A stretch of DNA of 64,000 bases, from the NCBI GenBank assembly GCA_937914945.1, contig CALGJF010000041.1, forward strand, positions 1 to 64,000, written 5' to 3'. Positions 1 to 6,989 of this stretch are shown piece after piece. Source of the DNA: an uncultured Bacteroidales bacterium. Lineage in GTDB: Bacteria; Bacteroidota; Bacteroidia; Bacteroidales; Bacteroidaceae. The position numbers and the translations under genes are program-made. How positions within the stretch are numbered: position 1 is the first letter of the stretch; every line of letters begins with the position of its first letter. Under the pieces are notes generated by a model that searched no databases, was not told the origin of the DNA, and saw nothing but the letters and a program-made list of their open reading frames with translations.

Positions 1-822
1 TGCCTGCTCCGGTTCGATCGCGATCGTCAGTTCTGCGTTGGGATATTCGGCAAGCTGGGCTTTATTAAGGATGACCTGTTCCATCTCGCCAGGTGCCATG
101 ATGCGTTTTTTCTTGGGCTGGATGCGCGTGCCGTTGATATAAACATTGATATATTGATCTTTATATACCTGGGTGACGCGGAAGCGGACGATTGTCTTGT
201 CGGCCATGCGGACGGTGTCGATGGTCGTGGGGACGGTGTAGCGCACGCCGGCGAGGCCGGTGATGGGCAGCACCTTGCCGCCGATCTCCCTGCCCTCGCG
301 GATGTAGGCTGCGGCGTTGCGGCCTGCGGCGGCGGCCTCCTCGGAGACGAAGTCCACCAGGTCGTGGACATGGAGCACGTTGCCGGCGGCGAAGACGCCG
401 GGGACGGAGGTCTCCAGGGACTCGTTGACCCTGGGGCCATTGGTGATGGGGTTGATGTCCACGCCTGCGGCGCGGCTCAGCTCATTCTCGGGCAGCAGAC
501 CGCAGGAAAGCAGCAGGGTGTCGCACTCGTATTCGATCTCGGTGCCGGGGACGGGCTTGCCGTTCTCCACCCGGGCGATGGTGATGCCCTCGACACGCTC
601 CCTGCCCTTGATGTCGACCACGGTGTGGCTCAGCTTCAGGGGGATGCCGAAGTCGTCCAGACACTGGACGATGTTGCGCTTCAGACCGCCGGAGTAGGGC
701 ATCAGCTCGGCCACCACCTGCACCTCGGCACCCTGCTTAATCAATAAACGAACAAGTATTGCCGCCTTATAAGCAGCAATACTCCCCGTTACTCCTATGA
801 CTATCTTTTTCCCTTTAAGCAT
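1..822 (-). CDS. Chimeric ORF: coaBC N-terminus joined to Clostridia-type FAD/NAD(P) oxidoreductase C-terminus (partial)
   Basis: An open frame runs from ATG at 822 past the left edge (274 codons, no stop). Residues 1-30 (MLKGKKIVIGVTGSIAAYKA...) are the start of CoaBC, the phosphopantothenoylcysteine decarboxylase/synthetase of coenzyme A synthesis; coaBC next to the exonuclease and dnaN is the order I know from Bacteroides. After GAEVQVV (residues 31-37, bases ~712-732) the protein becomes the NAD/FAD-binding C-terminal half of a pyridine nucleotide-disulfide oxidoreductase like those beside glycerol-3-phosphate dehydrogenase in Clostridia (AELMPYSGGLKRN, later SVPGVFAAGNVLHVHD). GC and third-position GC jump at the same point. 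The flavodoxin-like core of CoaBC is missing. The fusion is most likely an assembly or amplification chimera rather than a real gene. Confidence 0.8.
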   Translation of the reverse strand, partial: MLKGKKIVIGVTGSIAAYKAAILVRLLIKQGAEVQVVAELMPYSGGLKRNIVQCLDDFGIPLKLSHTVVDIKGRERVEGITIARVENGKPVPGTEIEYECDTLLLSCGLLPENELSRAAGVDINPITNGPRVNESLETSVPGVFAAGNVLHVHDLVDFVSEEAAAAGRNAAAYIREGREIGGKVLPITGLAGVRYTVPTTIDTVRMADKTIVRFRVTQVYKDQYINVYINGTRIQPKKKRIMAPGEMEQVILNKAQLAEYPNAELTIAIEPEQA

Positions 823-827
823 CTATA

Positions 828-1595
828 TTATTTGTTAAATTCGCGTAGCTTTATCCTTGTAAGTACCTGTTTGGTATTCAACGGGAAATCGCCGTTCATC
901 ATCCAACCATAGTATCCCGGATCACGATGCAGCACCACGGCTACCGATTCGCCCTTGTATTTTCCAAAGTTAAACACCTCGCAACCCGAATCATCGTACA
1001 CAAAACGACCTGCAAAATCTACATTACGGGTAAAAGAGCTCTCCTTTGCAAGTGCGGCAACATCGTTCTCCATATCATCGTAATGGTCGAGCTGAGCCTT
1101 AAGCACCTCGTATGTGGCACGGGTGTCGGCAAGCGCGCTGTGCGCGTTATCGAACTCGGTACCGCAATAGAATTTATGGGCAGCCGACAAGGTTCGCGGC
1201 TCGCGTTTGTGATAGAGCACTTGCACATCTATTGCATGATGACGGGTGAGGTCTATATCAACCTGCGCACGCAAGAACTCCTCGGCAAGCATGGGAAGAT
1301 CGAAACGGTTGGAATTGAAACCGGCAAGGTCGCACCCCTCAAAGTCGGCGGCAATTTCCTTGGCAACCTCCCTGAAAAGAGGGCAATCCTTTACATCCTC
1401 GTCGTAGATACCATGCACGGCCGAAGCTCCTTCGGGTATATGCATGCCTGGATTTATGCGTTTGGTGTACTCCTTCTCGCTACCGTCGGGAAACACTTTA
1501 ATATAGCATATCTCCACTATTCTGTCCTTGGAAACATCCACACCGGTTGTCTCCAAGTCGAAAAATATGAGCGGGTTTTTAAGATTCAGTTTCAT
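828..1595 (-). CDS. DnaQ-like 3'-5' exonuclease (DEDDh family)
   Basis: This is a 255-residue DnaQ/DEDDh exonuclease, like the stand-alone epsilon-type exonucleases of Bacteroidales. The first motif FFDLETTG (residues 11-18) carries the metal-binding Asp and Glu. The second motif lies around AGFNSNRFDLPML, and the third around HSALADTRAT with the catalytic His and Asp. A C-terminal stretch (VFNFGKYKGESVA) resembles the small exonuclease-associated domain that follows the nuclease fold in this group. It sits 6 bases downstream of dnaN on the same strand, so co-transcription is likely, with a role in proofreading or repair-linked trimming. It starts at the only well-placed ATG. Which polymerase it serves is not visible here. 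Confidence 0.88.
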   Translation of the reverse strand: MKLNLKNPLIFFDLETTGVDVSKDRIVEICYIKVFPDGSEKEYTKRINPGMHIPEGASAVHGIYDEDVKDCPLFREVAKEIAADFEGCDLAGFNSNRFDLPMLAEEFLRAQVDIDLTRHHAIDVQVLYHKREPRTLSAAHKFYCGTEFDNAHSALADTRATYEVLKAQLDHYDDMENDVAALAKESSFTRNVDFAGRFVYDDSGCEVFNFGKYKGESVAVVLHRDPGYYGWMMNGDFPLNTKQVLTRIKLREFNK

Positions 1596-1601
1596 CGCCT
1601 G

Positions 1602-2729
1602 TTACTCGGTAAGTGTCATTGGCATTATCAACATAAGCAGTTCCTGTTTCTCAATCTGCTCGGCAGGAACTATAACACCGGCACGAGAGGGATCGGCAAG
1701 TTCAAATATCACATCCTGAACGGGAATGTTGTTCAATATATCGATGAGGAACATGGCACGGAAACCTATATTCATGGGCACTCCGTCGTAACTGCATGTG
1801 ATGCTCTCCTCGGCCGATGTAGAGAAGTCGGTATCCTGTGCCGATACGATAATTTTGTTATCCTCGATATGCAATTTCACGATACTTGCCTGCGACGAGA
1901 ATATTGACACGCGGCGCAATGCACTTACAAGTGCCACACGGTCCACAGTTAGTTTGTGAGGATTGTTTTGCGGAATAACCGAGTTGTATTTGGGATAACG
2001 GCCATCGTGCAAACGGCTGATAAGTTTGTACTCGCCCATTGAGAAGATTGCAAAACGACCGTCGAACTCTATCTGAACCTCCTCTTCGTCGTCCTTGCTC
2101 AAAAGGGTTTTCAACAAGGTTGAAGGTTTCTTAGGAAGAATGAAGGCCGATTTTTCAGCACCCTGAACAGAGCAATCGCGATAGCGGGCAAGTTTGTGTC
2201 CGTCTGTTGCAACAAGAGTAATGCTTTCGGGGTCAAAATCGAAATATACACAGCTCATGAAACGACGGTCGGCATCCTCGCCTGCAGTGGCAAAGAGCGA
2301 GCATGAGATACCGTTTGCAAGCAGGCAAGCGGGAACCGAAATGCTTACAGAGTCCTCACCAAGCACAACGGGCGACGGATACTCATCGGCGTTATAAGCA
2401 ACCATGCTGTATTTACCATTCAGGTAGAGCACGTTTACCTCCAATGTATCTTTGTTTACCTCGAAACGAAGAGGTTGCTCTGAAATCTCTTTAAGAGAAT
2501 CAATAAGAATTCTTGCCGATATTGCAAAACTGAAATCCTCGGAACACTCAACAACCTCGAGAGAGGTATTCAAAGTATTATCGGTACTTGAAGCTGTGAG
2601 AGTGAGGGTATTCCCATGCAATTCGAACAAGATTGAGCCTAATACGGGTATAGGATTCTTTGAGCCTATTACGCGGCTGATTGTCTGCAAACGAGACGAT
2701 AATTGCGAGCTTGATACAGTAAAGTTCAT
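1602..2729 (-). CDS. dnaN: DNA polymerase III beta subunit (sliding clamp)
   Basis: The 375-residue protein has the normal DnaN length and the family start (MNFTVSSSQL..., then NPIPVLGSILFEL). It continues through the three clamp domains, with LVATDGHKLARYR at the end of domain two and a C-terminal LMLIMPM block that forms the clamp-binding pocket. It forms the ring that tethers the replicase and repair enzymes to DNA. It leads a minus-strand unit with the exonuclease and the coaBC start. A TATCTTTG -7 element lies ~120 bases upstream at 2850-2857. There is no dnaA in the window, so this is not the classical dnaA-dnaN origin block. Confidence 0.97.
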   Translation of the reverse strand: MNFTVSSSQLSSRLQTISRVIGSKNPIPVLGSILFELHGNTLTLTASSTDNTLNTSLEVVECSEDFSFAISARILIDSLKEISEQPLRFEVNKDTLEVNVLYLNGKYSMVAYNADEYPSPVVLGEDSVSISVPACLLANGISCSLFATAGEDADRRFMSCVYFDFDPESITLVATDGHKLARYRDCSVQGAEKSAFILPKKPSTLLKTLLSKDDEEEVQIEFDGRFAIFSMGEYKLISRLHDGRYPKYNSVIPQNNPHKLTVDRVALVSALRRVSIFSSQASIVKLHIEDNKIIVSAQDTDFSTSAEESITCSYDGVPMNIGFRAMFLIDILNNIPVQDVIFELADPSRAGVIVPAEQIEKQELLMLIMPMTLTE

Positions 2730-2849
2730 AGGTATATAAAATTTAATTGTTTTCGATTATTTCACGCACATAACCCATTGCATGCCCAAAACAGAACAGG
2801 CTTGTTTGCTACTTTTCAGGCAAGTTCCGTGCATGTACATAGTTTACTA

Positions 2850-2857
2850 CAAAGATA
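2850..2857 (-). promoter_or_regulatory. -7 promoter element upstream of dnaN
   Basis: On the minus strand this reads TATCTTTG, a full match to the Bacteroidetes -7 consensus TAnnTTTG. No convincing TTTG -33 partner was found at 19-21 bases. It would leave a leader of roughly 110 bases before the dnaN start. Confidence 0.5.
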
Positions 2858-2921
2858 AAACTAAATATATAATTGCATAATAAAAAAGTGAGAAAAAATT
2901 GTTTTTCGAGCAGAAAAGAAG

Positions 2922-2929
2922 TAATTTCG
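2922..2929 (+). promoter_or_regulatory. -7 promoter element for the DUF3127 gene
   Basis: TAATTTCG fits TAnnTTYG, and a TTG-containing stretch lies about 20 bases upstream (2899-2901). The start codon at 2950 is ~21 bases downstream, typical spacing for a short Bacteroidetes leader. Confidence 0.5.
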
Positions 2930-2949
2930 CGAGGTATTAGAAAAGAATT

Positions 2950-3312
2950 ATGGAAATAACAGGAAAAATTATTGCCGTACTGCCCGAAAGAGGCGGTACC
3001 TCAAAGACAGGTAACGAGTGGAAGATGCAGGAATATGTCATTGAAACACACGAGCAATACCCCCGAAAAGTATGTTTTAATGTTTTTGGCAGCGACAAGA
3101 TTGCACAATTCAATATCCAAGCAGGCGAGGAACTGACCGTATCGTTCGACATTAACGCACGCGAATACAATGGCCGCTGGTTCAACGACATCAGAGCATG
3201 GCGCGTAGAGCGCGGAACAGCACCCGCAGCAGCACCGGCGGACATCCCCGACATAAAGGTAGCCAAGGTGGATTTCAGTGCAGAGAACGACCCCAACGAC
3301 CTGCCTTTCTAA
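2950..3312 (+). CDS. DUF3127 protein (small OB-fold-like, SSB-related)
   Basis: This 120-residue protein matches the DUF3127 family of Bacteroidetes. It has the conserved start MEITGKIIAVLPERGGTSK, the middle block KVCFNVFGSDKI, and NAREYNGRWFNDIRAWRVE. The beta-rich pattern and the acidic tail ending in ENDPNDLPF look like a small single-stranded-DNA-binding protein: in SSB the DDDIPF-type tip recruits partner enzymes. A DNA or RNA binding role is therefore inferred, not shown. It is a single-gene unit, divergent from dnaN and closed by the hairpin at 3322-3355. Confidence 0.85.
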   Translation: MEITGKIIAVLPERGGTSKTGNEWKMQEYVIETHEQYPRKVCFNVFGSDKIAQFNIQAGEELTVSFDINAREYNGRWFNDIRAWRVERGTAPAAAPADIPDIKVAKVDFSAENDPNDLPF

Positions 3313-3321
3313 CGAAATCTT

Positions 3322-3355
3322 AAAAAAAGATGGTGGCGCGCCACCATCTTTTTTT
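3322..3355. terminator. Bidirectional intrinsic terminator after DUF3127
   Basis: A perfect 34-bp palindrome: an A-run, a 10-bp GC-rich arm (GATGGTGGCG), its exact complement, and a T-run. There are no unpaired bases at the centre, so the RNA hairpin must open a few central pairs. It can stop transcription from either side. Confidence 0.88.
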
Positions 3356-3394
3356 GCTGTTTATAGAGAGAACAAACAACAGCAGTTTACATAA

Positions 3395-3436
3395 AAAAAA
3401 TAATGACATATCGCATGCGATATGTCATTATTTTTT
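3395..3436. terminator. Terminator palindrome downstream of rho
   Basis: A perfect 42-bp palindrome centred at 3415/3416 (arms around TAATGACATATCGCA, flanked by A/T runs). It ends 17 bases past the rho stop codon on the minus strand. With the preceding palindrome it makes two back-to-back terminators between converging genes. Confidence 0.82.
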
Positions 3437-3453
3437 ACCATATAATTTCGCAT

Positions 3454-5436
3454 TTATGAGTTCATGCTCATAAGAAACTCATTATTGTCTTTTGTCTTTT
3501 CAAGGCGATCCTTCACAAATTCCATAGCCTCCATAGGTGTCATATCGGCAAGGTATTTACGCAGAATCCACATGCGGTCGAGCACCTGTTTATCGAGCAA
3601 CAAATCGTCGCGACGAGTACTTGATGCCACTATATTTACAGCGGGGAATACACGCTTGTTGCTCAAAGAACGGTCTAGCTGCAACTCCATGTTACCCGTT
3701 CCCTTGAACTCCTCAAAGATAACTTCGTCCATCTTGGAACCTGTATCTATGAGCGCAGTGGCTATGATTGTGAGCGAGCCGCCATTCTCTATATTACGGG
3801 CCGCACCGAAGAAACGCTTGGGCTTGTGCAAAGCATTGGCATCCACACCACCCGAAAGCACCTTACCCGAGGCGGGAGAGACCGTGTTATAGGCGCGTGC
3901 AAGACGGGTAATAGAGTCAAGGAATATTACCACATCGTGGCCACACTCCACCATGCGTTTTGCACGTTCAAGCACAATGCCGGCAATCTTCACATGGCGC
4001 TCGGCAGGCTCGTCGAATGTAGATGCTATAACCTCGGCATTTACACTGCGTGCCATATCTGTAACCTCCTCGGGGCGCTCGTCTATAAGCAGCATAATCA
4101 TATAGGCCTCGGGATGGTTGGCTGCTATAGCGTTTGCAATATCTTTGAGCAACATTGTTTTACCGGTCTTTGGCTGCGCCACAATGAGCGCACGCTGCCC
4201 CTTACCGATGGGCGAGAACATATCCACCACACGAGCCGACATATTGTCGTAGCTGCCCGAACAGAGGGTAAATTTCTCTTCGGGAAAGAGTGGAACAAGA
4301 TTGTCGAATGACACACGGTCGCGCACGAGTTCAGGAGCAAGGCCGTTTATGCGATTCACCTTTACAAGAGGGAAATATTTCTCTCCTGCATTGGCGGGGC
4401 GTATGATACCCTCCACAACATCACCTGTTTTAAGGCCATATAGTTTTATCTGCGATTGCGATACATATACATCGTCGGGCGAAGAGAGATAATTATAATC
4501 GGAGGAGCGCAAGAATCCGTAATTATCGGGCATAATTTCGAGCACACCCTCTACACGCAAGATGTCTGCAAAATCATACTCCTGACGAGGCTGGCGCTCG
4601 GGCTGCTGTTCGGCATGCTCCTGACGGGGCCTCTCTATGCGCTGACGGCGTTGCTTATCGCCCTTTGCACCCTGCTGTTCCTGGCGATTCTTGTCGAACT
4701 TTCCTATCAGTTCGACGGGGAGTTCCTTGTTGTCGGTGGGGAGCTCTTCTATTGCCACAAAAGCCTCGCCCGACTCTGCGGGGGCAACCTCATCGGCAAC
4801 AGGCTGTTCACCTTCTGCAACTGCCGGAGCAGGCTGATTCTTGGGCTTGCGACCGCGTTTCTTGGGTGCGGGGACAGCAGACTGCTCAACAGCCTCATCG
4901 GCTATGGGAGCAGGAACCTCCACGGGGGCAACCTCATCGGCAACAGGCTGTTCACCCTCTGCAACTGCCGGGACAGGCTGATTCTTGGGTTTGCGACCGC
5001 GTTTCTTGGGTGCGGGGACAACAGACTGCTCAACAACTTCATCGGCTATGGGAGCAGTAGCTACCGCACGGGCAGCCTCTTGAACCACAGGAGTCTCTTT
5101 AACCTCATTGAACAAAGGAATGGAGGCGACATCCTCTTTCGCCTTTTTAGGCTCGTTTTTATCGAGTTTTACGGCCTTGTCGCCCGTAGCCGTATATACC
5201 TTATTTGATGCATCGGGCTGTATTCTGTTACGACGATGCTCGCGACGATGCATTCTTGTCTCCTCTTTCACAACAGCGGGAGCACCCGACTGGCTGTTTT
5301 GAAGGGCCTGGCCATCGAGAATGCGATAAATAAGGGAGTCTCTGTCCAATGATTTTATACCTTTGATACCTAACTCTCCTGCAATGGATTGCAACTCGGC
5401 AATCTCTTTGCTTCTTAATTGTTCTATATGATACAT
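3454..5436 (-). CDS. rho: Transcription termination factor Rho with long disordered insertion
   Basis: This is Rho, the hexameric RNA helicase that ends transcription. It has 660 residues against ~420 in E. coli. Residues 1-43 are the Rho N-terminal helical domain. Residues ~45-288 are a low-complexity, charged, Ala/Pro/Glu-rich segment with two KKRGRKPK basic motifs (144-151, 192-199). The cold-shock-like RNA-binding domain begins near 290 (GVLEIMPDNYGFLR). The P-loop is AQPKTGKT (420-427) and the Walker B/Q-loop region is VVIFLDSITRLARAYN. Long disordered Rho insertions are known in Bacteroides; in B. thetaiotaomicron the insertion drives condensate formation. A -7 element lies at 5580-5587 and a terminator at 3395-3436. 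Confidence 0.97.
   Translation of the reverse strand: MYHIEQLRSKEIAELQSIAGELGIKGIKSLDRDSLIYRILDGQALQNSQSGAPAVVKEETRMHRREHRRNRIQPDASNKVYTATGDKAVKLDKNEPKKAKEDVASIPLFNEVKETPVVQEAARAVATAPIADEVVEQSVVPAPKKRGRKPKNQPVPAVAEGEQPVADEVAPVEVPAPIADEAVEQSAVPAPKKRGRKPKNQPAPAVAEGEQPVADEVAPAESGEAFVAIEELPTDNKELPVELIGKFDKNRQEQQGAKGDKQRRQRIERPRQEHAEQQPERQPRQEYDFADILRVEGVLEIMPDNYGFLRSSDYNYLSSPDDVYVSQSQIKLYGLKTGDVVEGIIRPANAGEKYFPLVKVNRINGLAPELVRDRVSFDNLVPLFPEEKFTLCSGSYDNMSARVVDMFSPIGKGQRALIVAQPKTGKTMLLKDIANAIAANHPEAYMIMLLIDERPEEVTDMARSVNAEVIASTFDEPAERHVKIAGIVLERAKRMVECGHDVVIFLDSITRLARAYNTVSPASGKVLSGGVDANALHKPKRFFGAARNIENGGSLTIIATALIDTGSKMDEVIFEEFKGTGNMELQLDRSLSNKRVFPAVNIVASSTRRDDLLLDKQVLDRMWILRKYLADMTPMEAMEFVKDRLEKTKDNNEFLMSMNS
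4784..5058 (-). repeat. In-frame 144-bp tandem duplication within rho
   Basis: Two near-identical DNA copies begin at 4784 and 4928, a period of 144 bp or 48 codons. Each encodes a copy of the acidic ADEV.EQS stretch, the basic KKRGRKPKNQP motif and VAEGEQPVADEVAP. Few differences separate the copies, which suggests a recent duplication and possible length variation between strains. Confidence 0.9.
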
Positions 5437-5579
5437 AAATTATATAAATGAGACTCAACCGAAATGCAAAATGGGCACATGGTCAGTCCATTAATTGGGA
5501 AATCTACAAAGAATTTTCTGATTATCATTTTGAAAGCGCACAGAGGAGATCTGCACACTATTTATAATGCAAAGATATG

Positions 5580-5587
5580 CATTTTGT
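5580..5587 (-). promoter_or_regulatory. -7 promoter element upstream of rho
   Basis: Reads TATCTTTG on the minus strand, matching TAnnTTTG. It lies ~145 bases before the rho start, leaving a long leader. A long leader would fit autoregulation of rho as known in E. coli, but nothing here proves it. Confidence 0.45.
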
Positions 5588-5667
5588 TTTAATTTTCTTA
5601 AAACAACAGACTATTTTTTGATTTTATATGCTTTTTTGACAGAAATATATAAACGGCAGGGAGCGCA

Positions 5668-5711
5668 TTAAACAATTAATGACCGCTTAAAGGCGGTCAT
5701 TAATTGTTTAA
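5668..5711 (-). terminator. Terminator at the end of the SusC/D operon
   Basis: A 19-bp perfect stem (TTAAACAATTAATGACCGC and its complement) around a 6-base loop at 5687-5692. It begins two bases past the stop codon of the lipocalin-like gene and closes the long minus-strand operon. Confidence 0.85.
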
Positions 5712-5712
5712 C

Positions 5713-6168
5713 TTACAGATTGTCGGTTATATCTGCCGGCAGTTCCTGCACACGCACATAGGTGTGAGTTTCGGACTCGTCGCCGTTGGTAACAAGTATC
5801 AAGGCATCCTCGTAAAGCGCCTTAACAATGTAATCATTATTCCATTTGCCGGTTCCATTATCATATTTACCCGACAGGGTTACCACTTTGTAATCGTCCT
5901 TCTCAATAGTATATGTTCCTGTGATTACACGAGGATACATACTGTCGAACTTCTGGTATATCTTGAACTTTCTGTCCTTGCGGATAAATTCGATATACAC
6001 AACAGGAGCCTCACTGTCGCTACCACTCCACTCATGCAGCTCCCAAATACCCGAAATATTGTTGGGAGTAACCTCGAGTGTGGGAACATACGCCTCGTCA
6101 TCGTCGCTGCATGCCTGAAAAGGAAGTGCCAGCAGAAACAGCAACATCAGTTTGAAAATATTTTTCAT
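5713..6168 (-). CDS. Lipocalin-like surface lipoprotein
   Basis: A 151-residue lipoprotein. The signal peptide ends in the lipobox LPFQAC (Cys20), followed by SDDDE, the acidic pattern that directs Bacteroidetes lipoproteins to the cell surface. The body has ISGIWELHEW near residue 40 and alternating beta strands (FKIYQKF, TGTYTIEKDDYKVVTLSGKY), as in the small lipocalin-like domains common in Bacteroides. It is the last gene of the nine-gene SusC-led operon, 25 bases after the DUF1573 gene. No ligand can be assigned. The lipocalin-like fold is inferred from pattern only. Confidence 0.72.
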   Translation of the reverse strand: MKNIFKLMLLFLLALPFQACSDDDEAYVPTLEVTPNNISGIWELHEWSGSDSEAPVVYIEFIRKDRKFKIYQKFDSMYPRVITGTYTIEKDDYKVVTLSGKYDNGTGKWNNDYIVKALYEDALILVTNGDESETHTYVRVQELPADITDNL

Positions 6169-6193
6169 ATTTCTATATTTTATATCTTTATTA

Positions 6194-6976
6194 TTATTCT
6201 ATAATCACTTTTATGGTACGCGAGGAAATATCCCCCTCCACGCCATCGATAAGCAAGGAAAAACGCTTTGCCGTGCCTACCACCGTGCCGTCTATACCTA
6301 TCACTATATCACCCTCCTCACCCGGTTGCAACAGCTGTGGCTCAGTGGAGAAGCTTGCATACGAGGGCAACATACGAGCCTTTAACTCCAAAGGCTTGCA
6401 GCAACCTGTATTGGCGCATGGGATACGTGCTATGGTACGCCCACTGGCAAAACTGACGGTTGTGCGTTTAAGACGCAATGCACCCATTACACAAGGCAGA
6501 TGGCTCCATTCGTCATTATCCACCACCACACCAAGGATTGTGAGCTTGGCTACCGGCTTGTTGCCGCTGCACGATGTATATACAAAAGCATTTGTATCTA
6601 TTGTGCCGGCACGACCTTTGGGGTTATACCTAACGGCTATCACCGATGTCGCACCCGGTGCCACAGGCCCCTTTTCATAGGCCGCGGCAGTGCAACCGCA
6701 ATGGGTGGTTACACGAGTAATGCTTATAGGCTTGTCGCTTACATTGCGAAATGCAAACAGCACGGTGCGTGCTGAATCGCTCTCGTTTATCAAGCCTATA
6801 TTCTCTTTAATCTTATCGAACCGAACAATCTTGGCGGCGTTGGGAGCAAGTGCGGGATTGAGCAGAGAGTCCATGGCTGCGCGCGAGGGACGCTTGGTTA
6901 CCTGCGCGCACATGGTGGCAGGCAACGCCAAGGCGGCTGCCAACAGCAAAACGGAAACTACGAACACTCTTTTCAC
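6194..6976 (-). CDS. DUF1573 domain periplasmic protein
   Basis: A 260-residue protein with a cleavable signal peptide (cleavage near MCAQ, residue 25) and no lipobox. Residues ~50-150 match DUF1573, an immunoglobulin-like fold, with FDKIKENIGLI, the spacer FRNVSDKPI and the conserved THCGCT motif. A second, more divergent beta domain follows. Function is unknown; such domains often occur with cell-surface assembly and SusC/D loci. It lies 13 bases after the S8 protease gene in the same operon, so it is probably an accessory to that complex. Confidence 0.82.
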   Translation of the reverse strand: MKRVFVVSVLLLAAALALPATMCAQVTKRPSRAAMDSLLNPALAPNAAKIVRFDKIKENIGLINESDSARTVLFAFRNVSDKPISITRVTTHCGCTAAAYEKGPVAPGATSVIAVRYNPKGRAGTIDTNAFVYTSCSGNKPVAKLTILGVVVDNDEWSHLPCVMGALRLKRTTVSFASGRTIARIPCANTGCCKPLELKARMLPSYASFSTEPQLLQPGEEGDIVIGIDGTVVGTAKRFSLLIDGVEGDISSRTIKVIIE

Positions 6977-6989
6977 CGCCTCTCGCTTT

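Noticed and set aside
1..711. Horizontal transfer of a Clostridia oxidoreductase into the Bacteroidales chromosome
   Set aside because: There are no mobile-element marks, the join is in frame through 20 bases of shared sequence, and it destroys an essential gene (coaBC) at the contig edge. An assembly chimera explains this more simply.
154..747. Long plus-strand ORF in the first 750 bases
   Set aside because: It is the mirror of the oxidoreductase coding frame on the minus strand; the GC-rich codons keep the opposite frame open, and it reads as low-complexity sequence.
4784..5058. CRISPR-like direct repeats
   Set aside because: There are only two copies with a 144-base period and no spacers, and they code in frame for Rho. 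No CRISPR array was seen anywhere in the window.
4456..5208. 250-residue plus-strand ORF opposite rho
   Set aside because: It lies wholly within the repeat-rich part of rho in the opposite frame and has no family features.
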